DNA from: G025836975 sp048751585
GTDB taxonomy: Bacteria > Pseudomonadota > Gammaproteobacteria > Burkholderiales > Burkholderiaceae_B
Direction of reading: 5' to 3'
Assembly (NCBI RefSeq): GCF_048751585.1
Contig: NZ_JAZHOB010000001.1
Coordinates: forward strand, 248,001-312,000
Length of the DNA: 64,000 nucleotides
The notes beneath the pieces are model-generated. The model worked only from the letters and a program-made list of their open reading frames with translations, was not told the DNA's origin and made no database searches. Position numbers and translations under genes: made by a program. The number at the start of each line of letters is the position of its first letter. Position 1 is the first letter of the stretch. Positions 44,294 through 55,008 of this stretch are shown here, in pieces.

Positions 44294-44487
44294 GGATGCT
44301 CCAGTTGTGCTCCGGAAGGAGTAAAAAATCGGTAGAACGAAAAGTAAAACGCTCAGTCTTATATAAGAGTAGTTTATCCTAAATTTGCCAAATCTGATAT
44401 CACCGCGCCCTGCCTGCATTCACAAGCGGAATGCGGGGACGGCTAAAATGATGCACTTACGGCAATCGCTTTACAACAGGAAGCTCT

Positions 44488-44916
44488 ATGTTCAACCCCT
44501 CGCGGGAACAAGTACGCCAGTTTTTCACCGAAGCGTGGGGCAAGCACCGCTCGGGCGGCATCCTGACGCCTCTGGAAACCATGGCGGTCGACCTGATGGA
44601 GATGCATCCGGAATACCACGCCGACATGGTGGATCCGGAGAGCGCAAACCGGGATTTCTCGGTCGAACAGGGAAAAACCAATCCCTTCCTGCATCTATCC
44701 ATGCACTTGGCGATCAACGAGCAGCTATCCATAGACCAGCCGCCCGGGATCAAGGCCGCCTTTCAGAATCTGCTGGCCACCCACGAGCCCCATGACGCGG
44801 CGCACATCATCATGGAGGCCCTGGGCGAAGTCGTGTGGGAGGCGCAACGTCTGGGCACGCCTCTGGATACCGACAAATACCTGGAACTGATCCGGCGCCA
44901 CGCAACCCGAAACTAA
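44488..44916 (+). CDS. DUF1841 family protein
   Basis: A 142-residue soluble protein with the family's sequence throughout, including MFNPSREQVRQFFTEAW, PLETMAVDLMEMHPEYH, NPFLHLSMHLAINEQLSIDQPPGI and HIIMEALGEVVWEAQRLG. The function is unknown; DUF1841 proteins are common in beta- and gammaproteobacteria. GGAAG lies four bases before the ATG. It is monocistronic and convergent with the cytochrome c genes across a hairpin. Confidence 0.9.
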   Translation: MFNPSREQVRQFFTEAWGKHRSGGILTPLETMAVDLMEMHPEYHADMVDPESANRDFSVEQGKTNPFLHLSMHLAINEQLSIDQPPGIKAAFQNLLATHEPHDAAHIIMEALGEVVWEAQRLGTPLDTDKYLELIRRHATRN

Positions 44917-44940
44917 GCCGGGCCGCGCCTTACATCAAAA

Positions 44941-44973
44941 GGGCCGGATTCTGTGCGATACAGAATCCGGCCC
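44941..44973 (-). terminator. Terminator of the cytochrome c pair
   Basis: A perfect 14-base stem GGGCCGGATTCTGT / ACAGAATCCGGCCC with loop GCGAT. On the minus strand it is followed by TTTTG, so it ends the cytochrome transcript. Confidence 0.85.
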
Positions 44974-45032
44974 AATCGACTTCCAACTGTCCGGCTCATG
45001 AAACCGGTGCCGCCATGCGCATGCCGGCTGGC

Positions 45033-45395
45033 TTACTTGCGCACCGCCAGGGGCGAAGGCAGGCTGGCCAGCCAGGCCGAGATATTTTGGATATCGGCTG
45101 GCGAAAGCTGCGCGACCATGGCGCCCATGATGGCGTTCTTGCGCGTATTGGCGGTGGCGGGAGCACCGGAGGCGCCGCGCTTGTAGGCCCGAAGGGCATG
45201 CTCGAGATAGTCTTGATGCTGGCCGGCCAGGATGGGGTATGCCGGCATGACCGAGGACTTGCCGTCGGCGCCATGGCACGACGCACACGTGAATTTTTCG
45301 AACGCGGCCTTGCCGGCGGCCAGGTCGGCGGCGAACGCGCCGGACGCCAGAGCGAACAAAGCGGAGCCAGCCAAGGCGAGTGTTAGTTTTTTCAT
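45033..45395 (-). CDS. Periplasmic class I cytochrome c (single heme)
   Basis: A 120-residue exported protein with a signal peptide (MKKLTLALAGSALFALASGAFA) and one heme site CASCH near residues 37-41. The distal methionine is probably Met within NAIMGAMVAQL. The size and the PAYPILAGQHQDYLEHALRAYKRG segment fit cytochrome c4/c5-like electron carriers. It starts 12 bases after an upstream cytochrome c gene on the same strand, so the pair is an operon. Electron partners are not visible. Confidence 0.92.
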   Translation of the reverse strand: MKKLTLALAGSALFALASGAFAADLAAGKAAFEKFTCASCHGADGKSSVMPAYPILAGQHQDYLEHALRAYKRGASGAPATANTRKNAIMGAMVAQLSPADIQNISAWLASLPSPLAVRK

Positions 45396-45407
45396 TCAGG
45401 CCCCCGA

Positions 45408-45761
45408 TTATTTAAGACTGGAGTAGTAAGCGGCAAGATCGGCCATATCCTGCTCGGACAGGCTTTGCGCAATCGCTTCCATGGTCGGGAACGTACGCGC
45501 GCCGCTGGCATATTCTTTTAGCGCTGCAACGATGTACTCGGCGTTCTGGCCGGCGATCATCGGTACGTGATAGACCTCGGGGTAGCTGGACTTGTAGCCC
45601 GGGATGCCGTGGCAGCCAATACACATAGAGGTTTTAGAGAGAGCGGCCTTGGCGTCGCCCACAGGCGCGGCATCAGCCGCAAGTGCTTGGCCCGCAATAG
45701 CACAGGAAGCCATAACGGCTAGCGCATTCAAGGTGCGCGTCAGGGATGTTCGCAACTTCAT
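45408..45761 (-). CDS. Periplasmic class I cytochrome c (single heme), second of the pair
   Basis: A 117-residue exported protein. The start at 45761 gives a signal peptide (MKLRTSLTRTLNALAVMASCAIAGQALA). A single CIGCH motif is at about residues 47-51, followed by VYHVPMIAGQNAEYIVAALKEYASGARTFPTMEAIAQ, related to the neighbouring cytochrome, so they arose by duplication. Together they resemble the two halves of a diheme cytochrome c4 encoded separately. Their redox partner is not known from this window. Confidence 0.9.
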   Translation of the reverse strand: MKLRTSLTRTLNALAVMASCAIAGQALAADAAPVGDAKAALSKTSMCIGCHGIPGYKSSYPEVYHVPMIAGQNAEYIVAALKEYASGARTFPTMEAIAQSLSEQDMADLAAYYSSLK

Positions 45762-45916
45762 AATAGCTCTTGTTTTGGCGTTGAATAAAATTTGATCTAT
45801 GTCAATAGACCGGCTAAAAATGATGATTGTACGATAATTGCGACATGCCATACACGAATGAATGCACAAGGCCGCGATAACGGACAGGCCTTCTTCTATA
45901 ACTACGGAACGATACG

Positions 45917-46789
45917 ATGACTCCTGCTGCACCCGCTTTTTCTTCCGAACGATTCACGGGCACCGAGCGCTATGTCGCCACCGACGATCTGAAACTTGCT
46001 GTAAACGCGGCGCTTGCCCTGCAGCGGCCGCTGCTTATCAAAGGCGAACCTGGCACGGGCAAGACCATGCTGGCCGAGGAAGTCGCCGCCGCATTGAAGC
46101 GCCCCTTGCTGCAGTGGCACATCAAGTCCACCACCAAGGCTCACCAGGGCCTGTACGAATACGATGCCGTCTCCCGGCTGCGCGACTCCCAATTGGGCGA
46201 CGAAAAGGTGCGCGACATTGGCAACTACATCGTCAAGGGCGTGCTATGGCAGGCGTTCGAAGCCGATGAACCGGTTGTCGTGCTGATCGACGAGATCGAC
46301 AAGGCGGACATCGAGTTTCCGAACGATCTGCTGCGGGAGCTGGACCGCATGGAATTCCATGTATACGAAACCCGCCAGACCATACAGGCAAAGCATCGTC
46401 CGCTGATCATTATTACGTCGAATAACGAAAAAGATCTGCCTGACGCCTTCTTGCGGCGCTGCTTTTTCCATTACATCAGCTTCCCCGACCGGTCGACCAT
46501 GCAGGAAATCGTGGCCGTGCATTACCCCGGCATCAAAGAGGAGGTTCTCCGGGCGGCATTGGATACTTTCTTCGCCTTGCGCGATGCGCCGGGGCTGAAG
46601 AAGAAACCGTCGACTTCCGAGTTCCTGGACTGGCTGCGCCTGCTGGTCAACGAAGCCGTATCGGCCAAGGACATCGGCAGCACGGAAAACGACTTGCCCC
46701 TGATGGCCGGCGCCCTGCTGAAGAACGAGCAGGACCTGACGCTGCTTCAACGACTGGCCGCCGTGGCCCGCGCGGGCCAGCGCCGCTGA
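45917..46789 (+). CDS. MoxR-family AAA+ ATPase
   Basis: A 290-residue ATPase. Walker A GEPGTGKT is at residues 43-50, Walker B VVVLIDEIDKAD near 115, sensor 1 IIITSNNEKDLPDAFLRR near 172. MoxR proteins work with VWA-domain partners to mature or insert cofactors into enzymes. The gene heads a unit with a GNAT acetyltransferase and a VWA (CoxE-like) protein. CO dehydrogenase or other client genes are not in the window, so the client is unknown. Confidence 0.93.
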   Translation: MTPAAPAFSSERFTGTERYVATDDLKLAVNAALALQRPLLIKGEPGTGKTMLAEEVAAALKRPLLQWHIKSTTKAHQGLYEYDAVSRLRDSQLGDEKVRDIGNYIVKGVLWQAFEADEPVVVLIDEIDKADIEFPNDLLRELDRMEFHVYETRQTIQAKHRPLIIITSNNEKDLPDAFLRRCFFHYISFPDRSTMQEIVAVHYPGIKEEVLRAALDTFFALRDAPGLKKKPSTSEFLDWLRLLVNEAVSAKDIGSTENDLPLMAGALLKNEQDLTLLQRLAAVARAGQRR

Positions 46790-46826
46790 TCCGCCCTGCC
46801 GATATCCATAAAGAAAGACCGTGACT

Positions 46827-47441
46827 ATGACACAAGGATTCCGTCAACCGCCCTCTCCCGCCACCCTTGGCGGGCACGGGGTCAGTCTGGTGCCGCTGCA
46901 AGGCGGCCACGCCGATGCGCTGGAAAAAGCCGCCGCCGATGGCCGGCTATGGGAACTGCGCGTAACGTCCGTGCCGGAACCCGGCGGCGCCGCCGCCTAT
47001 ATCCAGACAGCCCTGCAAGGCCTTGCGGCGGGCCACATGCTGCCCTTCGCCGTCGTCGAGACCCGCAGCGGCAAGGTCATAGGCACTACCCGCTATCACG
47101 ATATCGTGCCCGCCCTGGCCCGCCTGGAAATCGGCTATACCTGGTATGCCGAAAGCTGGCAGCGCAGCCACGTCAATACCGCCTGCAAGCTATTGCTATT
47201 GCGTCACGCATTCAACGAACTGGGCGCGGCGCTGGTGGGTTGGCGTACCGACAATTTCAACATCGCCTCGCAGCGCGCCATAGAACGCCTGGGCGCCCGC
47301 AAGGACGGCATCCTGCGGCACCACGCCCTGCGCCGCGACGGCACGGTGCGCGACACAGTCATGTACAGCCTTGGCAAAGGCGAATGGCCTGAAGTCGAGA
47401 AACACCTGGAATACACCTTGCGAGCCCATCATGCTGATTGA
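46827..47441 (+). CDS. GNAT-family N-acetyltransferase
   Basis: A 204-residue protein with the Acetyltransf_3 / RimJ-type fold. Visible motifs include VSLVPLQGGHADALEKAA, GKVIGTTRYHDIVPALARLEIGYTWYAESWQRSHVNTACKLL (the acetyl-CoA binding region) and NIASQRAIERLGARKDGILRHH. It sits between the MoxR ATPase and the VWA protein; its end overlaps the VWA start by 11 bases. The start could be the GTG at 46821. The target (protein N-terminus or small molecule) is unknown. Confidence 0.9.
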   Translation: MTQGFRQPPSPATLGGHGVSLVPLQGGHADALEKAAADGRLWELRVTSVPEPGGAAAYIQTALQGLAAGHMLPFAVVETRSGKVIGTTRYHDIVPALARLEIGYTWYAESWQRSHVNTACKLLLLRHAFNELGAALVGWRTDNFNIASQRAIERLGARKDGILRHHALRRDGTVRDTVMYSLGKGEWPEVEKHLEYTLRAHHAD

Positions 47442-48603
47442 CTTCTTCTACCACTTGCGGGCACGCAGGCTGCCCGTATCGGTGCAGGAGTACCTGACCT
47501 TGCTGCAAGCCCTGCAAAGCGGCCTGATGGCCCCCACCATCGATGACTTCTACCACCTTGCCCGAATGACGCTGGTCAAGGACGAAACGCTGTTCGACCG
47601 CTACGATCAGGCGTTCGGCGAGTTCTATCGCAATTTACAGCTCTCCTTTCCTGAAGACAAGGAAATCCCGCTGGATTGGCTGATCAAGGAATTCCAGAAA
47701 AACCTTAGCCCCGAAGAAAAGGCCGCCATCGAAAAACACGGCTGGGACAAGCTGATGGAGCTCTTCAAGGAACGCCTGGAAGAACAAAAGGAACGCCACG
47801 CCGGCGGCAGCAAATGGATAGGCACGGGCGGATCCTCCGCCTTCGGACATGGCGGCTATCATCCCGAGGGCATACGGGTAGGCGGGCCGTCGGCGGGCAA
47901 CCGGACCGCCGTCAAGGTTTGGGAAAAGCGCGAGTTCAAGGACTACGACGACCAGCAGGAGCTGGGAACCCGGAACTTCAAGATGGCATTGCGCCGGCTG
48001 CGGCATTTTGCCCGGGAAGGCGCCGAGCTGGAGCTGGACCTGGATCACACGATCAGCAGCACAGCCCGAAACGCCGGCTTCCTGGACCTGCAAATGATGC
48101 CCGAGCGGCACAACACCGTGAAAGTCCTGATGCTGCTGGACGTGGGCGGCAGCATGGACGATCACATTGCCCGGGTGGAAGAACTGTTTTCAGCGGCGCG
48201 CAGCGAATTCCGTCACCTGGAGGTCTACTACTTCCATAATTGCCCGTACGAATCCCTATGGCGGAACAATCGCCGCCGCTACGCCGAACGATTCGACACC
48301 TGGGACATCCTGCGCAAGTACAACGACGACTGGCGGCTGATCATTGTGGGCGACGCCACCATGAGCCCCTATGAAATCCTGCAGCCCGGCGGATCGGTGG
48401 AGCACTACAACAAGGAAACCGGCGCGGCCTGGCTGCAGCGGCTGCTGGAGAATTGGCCCAAAGCCGTATGGCTGAATCCGGAACCGCCCGCATACTGGCA
48501 GTATCGGCAATCCATCGCCATCATCCAGGACATCATGCACAACCATATGTATGGCGTGACCGTCAGCGGCATCGAACAGGCGATGCGCCACCTGTCCAAA
48601 TAA
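47431..48603 (+). CDS. VWA-domain protein, CoxE-like (MoxR partner)
   Basis: A 390-residue protein of the CoxE family. The C-terminal half is a von Willebrand A domain with a nearly standard MIDAS (DVGGSMDDH at about residues 237-245; the consensus DxSxS has Gly at the third position). The N-terminal half is helical (LIDFFYHLRARRLPVSVQEYLTLLQAL). Partner ATPases of the MoxR family are encoded two genes upstream. GNAT-VWA overlap of 11 bases implies coupled translation. Confidence 0.9.
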   Translation: MLIDFFYHLRARRLPVSVQEYLTLLQALQSGLMAPTIDDFYHLARMTLVKDETLFDRYDQAFGEFYRNLQLSFPEDKEIPLDWLIKEFQKNLSPEEKAAIEKHGWDKLMELFKERLEEQKERHAGGSKWIGTGGSSAFGHGGYHPEGIRVGGPSAGNRTAVKVWEKREFKDYDDQQELGTRNFKMALRRLRHFAREGAELELDLDHTISSTARNAGFLDLQMMPERHNTVKVLMLLDVGGSMDDHIARVEELFSAARSEFRHLEVYYFHNCPYESLWRNNRRRYAERFDTWDILRKYNDDWRLIIVGDATMSPYEILQPGGSVEHYNKETGAAWLQRLLENWPKAVWLNPEPPAYWQYRQSIAIIQDIMHNHMYGVTVSGIEQAMRHLSK

Positions 48604-48674
48604 AAGCCCGAGCGGCGGATTCGGGGTGTGCCGCTTATGTTAAAAGAAGCACTGGCATTCACCGAAATTCCCGT

Positions 48675-51440
48675 ATGGACGCGCGCATGCATACCTTACT
48701 GCCCCAGGCCCTGATTCGCTTCGGCATTTTTCTTTTTCTTGCTTTCATGGCGACCTCGGCGGGCGCCAAAGACTTGCCCGCCGGAATGGCTCAAGGCCCT
48801 TCGGTCGAGGGGGTCACGGAATACACCCTGCCCAATGGCTTGCGCGTCCTGCTGGCGCCCGATGCATCCAAACCTACGACCACCGTCAACATGACCTATC
48901 TGGTGGGGTCGCGGCACGAGAACTACGGCCAGACCGGCATGGCCCATTTGCTGGAGCACATGCTGTTTCGCGGCACGCCCTCTCTGCGCAATGCCTTGGC
49001 TGAGTTTTCCAAGCGCGGCCTGGCCGCCAACGGTTCGACCAGCAGCGATCGCACCAACTATTACGCCAGCTTCGCCGCCGATCCGGAAACGCTGTCCTGG
49101 TATCTGGGCTGGCAGGCCGACGCCATGGTGAATTCGCTGATCGCCAAGGAAGACCTGGATGCCGAAATGACGGTCGTGCGCAACGAAATGGAGCGCGGCG
49201 AAAACAACCCCTTCCAGGTATTGATGCAGCAAATGCAGGCGGCGGCCTTCCAGTGGCATAACTACGGCCATAACACCATAGGCGCGCGCTCGGACGTTGA
49301 AAATGTGGACATCGGTCAGTTGCGCGCTTTCTACAAAGAGTATTACCAGCCCGACAATGCCGTACTGATCGTCGCGGGCCGTTTCGATCCCGATGCAACC
49401 CTTGAAACCATCGCCAAGGCTTTCGGGAAAATCCCCCGGCCCGAACGCAGCTTGCCGCCCGAGTACACGGTGGAGCCCGTTCAGGACGGCGAGCGCCAGG
49501 TCACCTTGCGCCGTCAAGGCGGCAGCCCCCTGATCGCGGCGCTGTATCACGCACCGGCCGCTGCCAGCCGCGATTTCACGGCATTGGACATCGGCGTTTC
49601 GATACTGTCGGATACGCCATCCGGACGTCTATACAAAGCGCTGGTTGGCCAGGGCCTGAGCGCCGGCGTATTCGGCTTCGCCGCCGGACTGCATCAACCC
49701 GGCTACGCCTTCTTCGGCGCGCAACTGGAGTCCGGCATGGATCAGGCCAAGGCGCTTGCCACCCTGAACGAAACACTGGCCTCGGTCGGATCGGAACCCT
49801 TTACCGAACAGGATCTGCAGCGCATACGCAATAAATGGCTGACCGACTGGTCCAAGACATATGCAAACCCGCCCAGCCTGGCGTCCGCCCTGTCGGAGAC
49901 GGCCGCCGACGGCGATTGGCGCCTGTTCTTCCTGCAGCGCGACTGGGTGGAAGCCATGAAGCTTGCCGACGTGCAACGCGTGACCGCCGCTTACCTGACG
50001 CCCAGCAATCGCACCAATGGCCGGTATATTCCCACCGAAAAACCGCTAAGGGCTCCCACGGCGGAGAATGTGGATCTGGCCGCCCTGTTCAAGGACTACA
50101 AAGGCAAGGATACGGCGGCGGCCGTAGCGGCTTTCGACACCAGCCCCGCAAACATCAATGCGGCGACGCAACGCGCGCCGCTTGACCTGCCCAACGGAAA
50201 GGTCAAGCTGGCACTGCTGTCCAAACCTACCCGGGGCGACCGCGTGGAAGCCAACTTGCTGATCCAGTTCGGCGATGCCGACAGCCTGAAAGGCCAGCGC
50301 GACATATCCAGTGCCGTAGCCTCGCTGCTGGATCACGGCACGAAGGGCATGTCCCGCCAGGAAATCGAAGACCGCTACGACGCGCTGGAAGCCAGCGTAA
50401 GCTTCGACGGAGGGGCCGGGATCGTAATGGCCGATATGTCGACCACAGAGAAGCATTTGCCTGAACTGGTGGAACTGGTGCTTCATATCGTTCGTGAAGC
50501 CAACTTCCCCGAACAGGAGCTGGTCGAATACAAGCAGCAAGCCAGCACCGCCATCAGCAATGCCATGGCCGAGCCCAGCGCCCTGGCCTCGCGCGCGTTG
50601 GCCCGGCACGACAACCCCTGGCCCAGCGACGATGTGCGCTATACGCCCACGTTCGAGGAAGCGCAGCAAGGCATCGCGGCGCTTACCCGCCAGCAATTGA
50701 TCGATTTCCACTCCCGTTTCTACGGAGCCGGAACCATAGAGTTCGCCGCCGTCGGCGCCTTCGATTCAGACGCCGTGAAAGCCGCCCTGACCAAAGGCTT
50801 GAAGGACTGGCGCAAGGCGCCGGCCTATACGCGAGTCGCCGATCCTTACCGGGACGTTCCTCCCAAGACATTCGCGATCAATACGCCGGACAAGGCCAAC
50901 GCCTTCTATCTGGCCAAGCTGCCGCTGAAGATGCAGGATACCGATCCGGACTATGCCGCGCTCTACCTGGCAAACTACCTGCTTGGCAGTTCCGAGACGT
51001 CGCGCCTCTGGACCCGCGTCCGGGTCAAGGACGGCCTGTCCTACGATGTGCGCAGCTATATGGACGCATCGTCGTACGAGCCGTCGGGCGATTGGACGAT
51101 TTATGCGATACACGCGCCGCAAAACAGCCAGCGGCTGGAACTTGCCATTGAGGAAGAGCTGAAGCGGGTTCTAAAGAACGGGTTCACGGACGAAGAGGTG
51201 CGCGAAGGCGCCGCCGCAATGCTGAACTTCCGCAAACTGGCCCGCAGCCGGGACGGCACGCTGGCATCGGCCTGGATCAACTACTTGCAGCTGGACCGCA
51301 CGTTCGATTGGTCGGAAAAGATAGACAAGGAACTGGCGGCGCTGACGGCCGACAAGGTGAATGAGGCGTTGCGGAAGAGACTGGATCCCGCAGGGTTCAG
51401 CACCGCGATTGCGGCGGATGAAAGCAAGCAGGGGAAGTAA
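48675..51440 (+). CDS. M16-family zinc metallopeptidase, two-domain (pitrilysin-like)
   Basis: A 921-residue exported peptidase with a signal peptide ending near TSAGA. The first M16 half holds the inverted zinc motif HLLEH at residues 91-95 and the downstream Glu region in TVVRNEMERGENNP. The second half (from about residue 490, LDLPNGKVKLALLSK) lacks HxxEH and is the structural half, as in mixed-active two-half peptidases. The final part has TRVRVKDGLSYDVRSYMD. Such enzymes degrade peptides in the periplasm. The chosen start at 48675 has a weak ribosome site; 48687 is an alternative. Confidence 0.93.
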   Translation: MDARMHTLLPQALIRFGIFLFLAFMATSAGAKDLPAGMAQGPSVEGVTEYTLPNGLRVLLAPDASKPTTTVNMTYLVGSRHENYGQTGMAHLLEHMLFRGTPSLRNALAEFSKRGLAANGSTSSDRTNYYASFAADPETLSWYLGWQADAMVNSLIAKEDLDAEMTVVRNEMERGENNPFQVLMQQMQAAAFQWHNYGHNTIGARSDVENVDIGQLRAFYKEYYQPDNAVLIVAGRFDPDATLETIAKAFGKIPRPERSLPPEYTVEPVQDGERQVTLRRQGGSPLIAALYHAPAAASRDFTALDIGVSILSDTPSGRLYKALVGQGLSAGVFGFAAGLHQPGYAFFGAQLESGMDQAKALATLNETLASVGSEPFTEQDLQRIRNKWLTDWSKTYANPPSLASALSETAADGDWRLFFLQRDWVEAMKLADVQRVTAAYLTPSNRTNGRYIPTEKPLRAPTAENVDLAALFKDYKGKDTAAAVAAFDTSPANINAATQRAPLDLPNGKVKLALLSKPTRGDRVEANLLIQFGDADSLKGQRDISSAVASLLDHGTKGMSRQEIEDRYDALEASVSFDGGAGIVMADMSTTEKHLPELVELVLHIVREANFPEQELVEYKQQASTAISNAMAEPSALASRALARHDNPWPSDDVRYTPTFEEAQQGIAALTRQQLIDFHSRFYGAGTIEFAAVGAFDSDAVKAALTKGLKDWRKAPAYTRVADPYRDVPPKTFAINTPDKANAFYLAKLPLKMQDTDPDYAALYLANYLLGSSETSRLWTRVRVKDGLSYDVRSYMDASSYEPSGDWTIYAIHAPQNSQRLELAIEEELKRVLKNGFTDEEVREGAAAMLNFRKLARSRDGTLASAWINYLQLDRTFDWSEKIDKELAALTADKVNEALRKRLDPAGFSTAIAADESKQGK

Positions 51441-51500
51441 CCTGCCCTTAATCCTATTCCGGCATGGCCAGAGCGATTGCGTTTCCCGCTACCCATAAGG

Positions 51501-51737
51501 CTTAAGGGGGCCGTGGCAGGTGCGGCGCAGGCGCCTCGCGCATGCCGGGTCAGCGGCTGAAAACGGAGAGGCAAGTACGCGGCTGCTTGAGCCCGGCGTT
51601 TATGGACAGCCGGGGGCTGTCCATTCGGGCGAGTTCCGCGTACGCTCCGTTTCCAGTTGCTGGGCCGGGAAGTTCTGGCGCAGCCAGAACCATGCGCGCG
51701 AAGCCGGAGCCGCACTTGCCACGGCCCCCTTCTTAAG
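51501..51737. repeat. Large imperfect inverted-repeat (hairpin) element in the 317-base gap between M16 and dnaJ genes
   Basis: No gene lies in the convergent gap 51441-51757. It is filled by one long inverted repeat. The outer arm 51501-51526 (CTTAA then GGGGGCCGTGGCAGGTGCGGC) matches 51709-51737 in reverse complement with a 3-base gap and one mismatch. Inner arms share AAACGGAG, GTACGCGG and CGCGCATG. A nested hairpin GTTCTGGC-GCA-GCCAGAAC (51672-51690) sits in the right arm only. The centre closes with ATGGACAGCC-GGG-GGCTGTCCAT (51602-51624). It may be a MITE-like repeat, a structured RNA or a bidirectional terminator. Confidence 0.75.
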
Positions 51738-51757
51738 AACCCAAACGGGTAAGCCGG

Positions 51758-52879
51758 CTACGAGAAAAAGTTCTTGACCCGATCCGTCCAGGACTCGCTT
51801 TTGGGCGAATGCTTTTCCCCGCCCTGCAACAGCGACGCCTCGAACTGGCGCAGAATCTTCTTCTGCTCGTCCGACAAGCGCACCGGCGTTTCCACCGAAA
51901 TATGGCAGTACAGATCCCCGGGATAGCTGGCCCGCAAACCCCGTATCCCCTTGCCGCGCAAGCGGAAAGTCTTGCCGGTTTGCGTGCCTTCGGGAATCGT
52001 GATTTCGCCCCGGCCCGCCAAAGTGGGTACCTCGAGTTCGCCCCCCAGGGCCGCCGTCGTGAACGGAATGGTCAATTCGCAGTGCAGGTCTTCGCCGTCG
52101 CGCTGGAATATGCCATGCGGCTTCAGGTGGATCTCGACGTACAAGTCCCCCGGAGGGCCGCCATTGACGCCAGGTTCGCCATTGCCGCTGGACCGTATGC
52201 GCATTCCGTCGTCGATGCCCGCGGGAATCTTGACCTGCAGCGTCTTGTTCTTGCGCGTGCGCCCGACGCCGTCGCAGGCCACGCAGGGATCGGTGATCTC
52301 CTTGCCTGTGCCGTGGCAGGTGGGGCAGGTTTGCTGCACGCTGAAGAAGCCCTGCTGCATGCGCACTGTGCCGGCGCCGTCGCAGGTGTGGCAGGTCTTG
52401 GGATGGGTGCCGGGCTTGGCGCCCGAGCCATGACAGACATCGCAGGTTTCCCAGCTTGGGACCCGGATCTCGGTATCGAAGCCGTTGGCGGCCTGCTCCA
52501 GGCTGATGTCCAGCGTGTATTTGAGGTCGGCCCCGCGGTACACCTGCGGGCCGCCGCCGCGACGTCCGCCGCCGAAGATCTCTCCGAAGATATCGCCGAA
52601 CGCATCGGCGAAACCCGCCCCGCCCATTCCGCCGCCGCCCATCCCGGCATTGGGATCGACTCCGGCGTGGCCGAAACGGTCGTATGCGCCGCGCTTCTGT
52701 TCGTCAGACAGCATCTCGTAGGCCTCTTTGGCCTCTTTGAATTTCTCTTCCGCTTCCTTGCTATCCGGATTGCGATCGGGGTGGTACTTCATTGCCAGCT
52801 TGCGATAAGCTTTTTTCAGCTCATCGTCAGAGGCGTTCTTCGCTACCCCCAGGATTTCATAATAGTCGCGTTTTGCCAT
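51758..52879 (-). CDS. dnaJ: Chaperone DnaJ
   Basis: A 373-residue type I Hsp40. The J domain has HPD in MKYHPDRN (about residues 29-36), followed by the Gly-rich region GMGGGGMGGAGFADAFGDIFGEIFGGGRRGG. The zinc-binding cysteine-rich domain contains four CxxCxGxG repeats (CDVCHGSG, CHTCDGAG, CPTCHGTG, CVACDGVG). It stimulates DnaK ATPase and delivers unfolded clients. It lies 103 bases after dnaK, separated by an attenuator-like hairpin. Confidence 0.98.
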   Translation of the reverse strand: MAKRDYYEILGVAKNASDDELKKAYRKLAMKYHPDRNPDSKEAEEKFKEAKEAYEMLSDEQKRGAYDRFGHAGVDPNAGMGGGGMGGAGFADAFGDIFGEIFGGGRRGGGPQVYRGADLKYTLDISLEQAANGFDTEIRVPSWETCDVCHGSGAKPGTHPKTCHTCDGAGTVRMQQGFFSVQQTCPTCHGTGKEITDPCVACDGVGRTRKNKTLQVKIPAGIDDGMRIRSSGNGEPGVNGGPPGDLYVEIHLKPHGIFQRDGEDLHCELTIPFTTAALGGELEVPTLAGRGEITIPEGTQTGKTFRLRGKGIRGLRASYPGDLYCHISVETPVRLSDEQKKILRQFEASLLQGGEKHSPKSESWTDRVKNFFS

Positions 52880-52928
52880 TTGAGTCGCTTGCGTCTTGGA
52901 CGTCTGTTCTTTGTGCTTGAATAAGAAG

Positions 52929-52961
52929 GCCCGATTTCCGGTAAAACACCAGAAACCGGGC
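52929..52961 (-). terminator. Stem-loop between dnaK and dnaJ (attenuator or partial terminator)
   Basis: Arms GCCCGATTTCCGGT (52929-52942) and ACCAGAAACCGGGC (52948-52961) pair at 12 of 14 positions, and a T-rich stretch follows on the minus strand. Partial termination there would lower dnaJ relative to dnaK. Confidence 0.6.
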
Positions 52962-52982
52962 TCAAACCGCTACAACTTGCGC

Positions 52983-54908
<1,926 letters not shown>

Positions 54909-54964
54909 AATCTTATAACCCTGCAAAAAATTTTGAATTTGTAAAAAACTGCCTGATGGATCCC

Positions 54965-54992
54965 ACATGGGGATCCAAAGCCCGATTTCAAG
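54965..54992 (-). promoter_or_regulatory. Sigma-32 (RpoH) promoter of dnaK
   Basis: On the minus strand CTTGAAA (54986-54992) is followed by a 13-base spacer and CCCCATGT (54965-54972), matching the RpoH consensus. It lies 57 bases before the dnaK ATG. The same -35, spacing and near-identical -10 occur before grpE. Confidence 0.8.
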
Positions 54993-55008
54993 CCTGGCCG
55001 CGGGTTTT

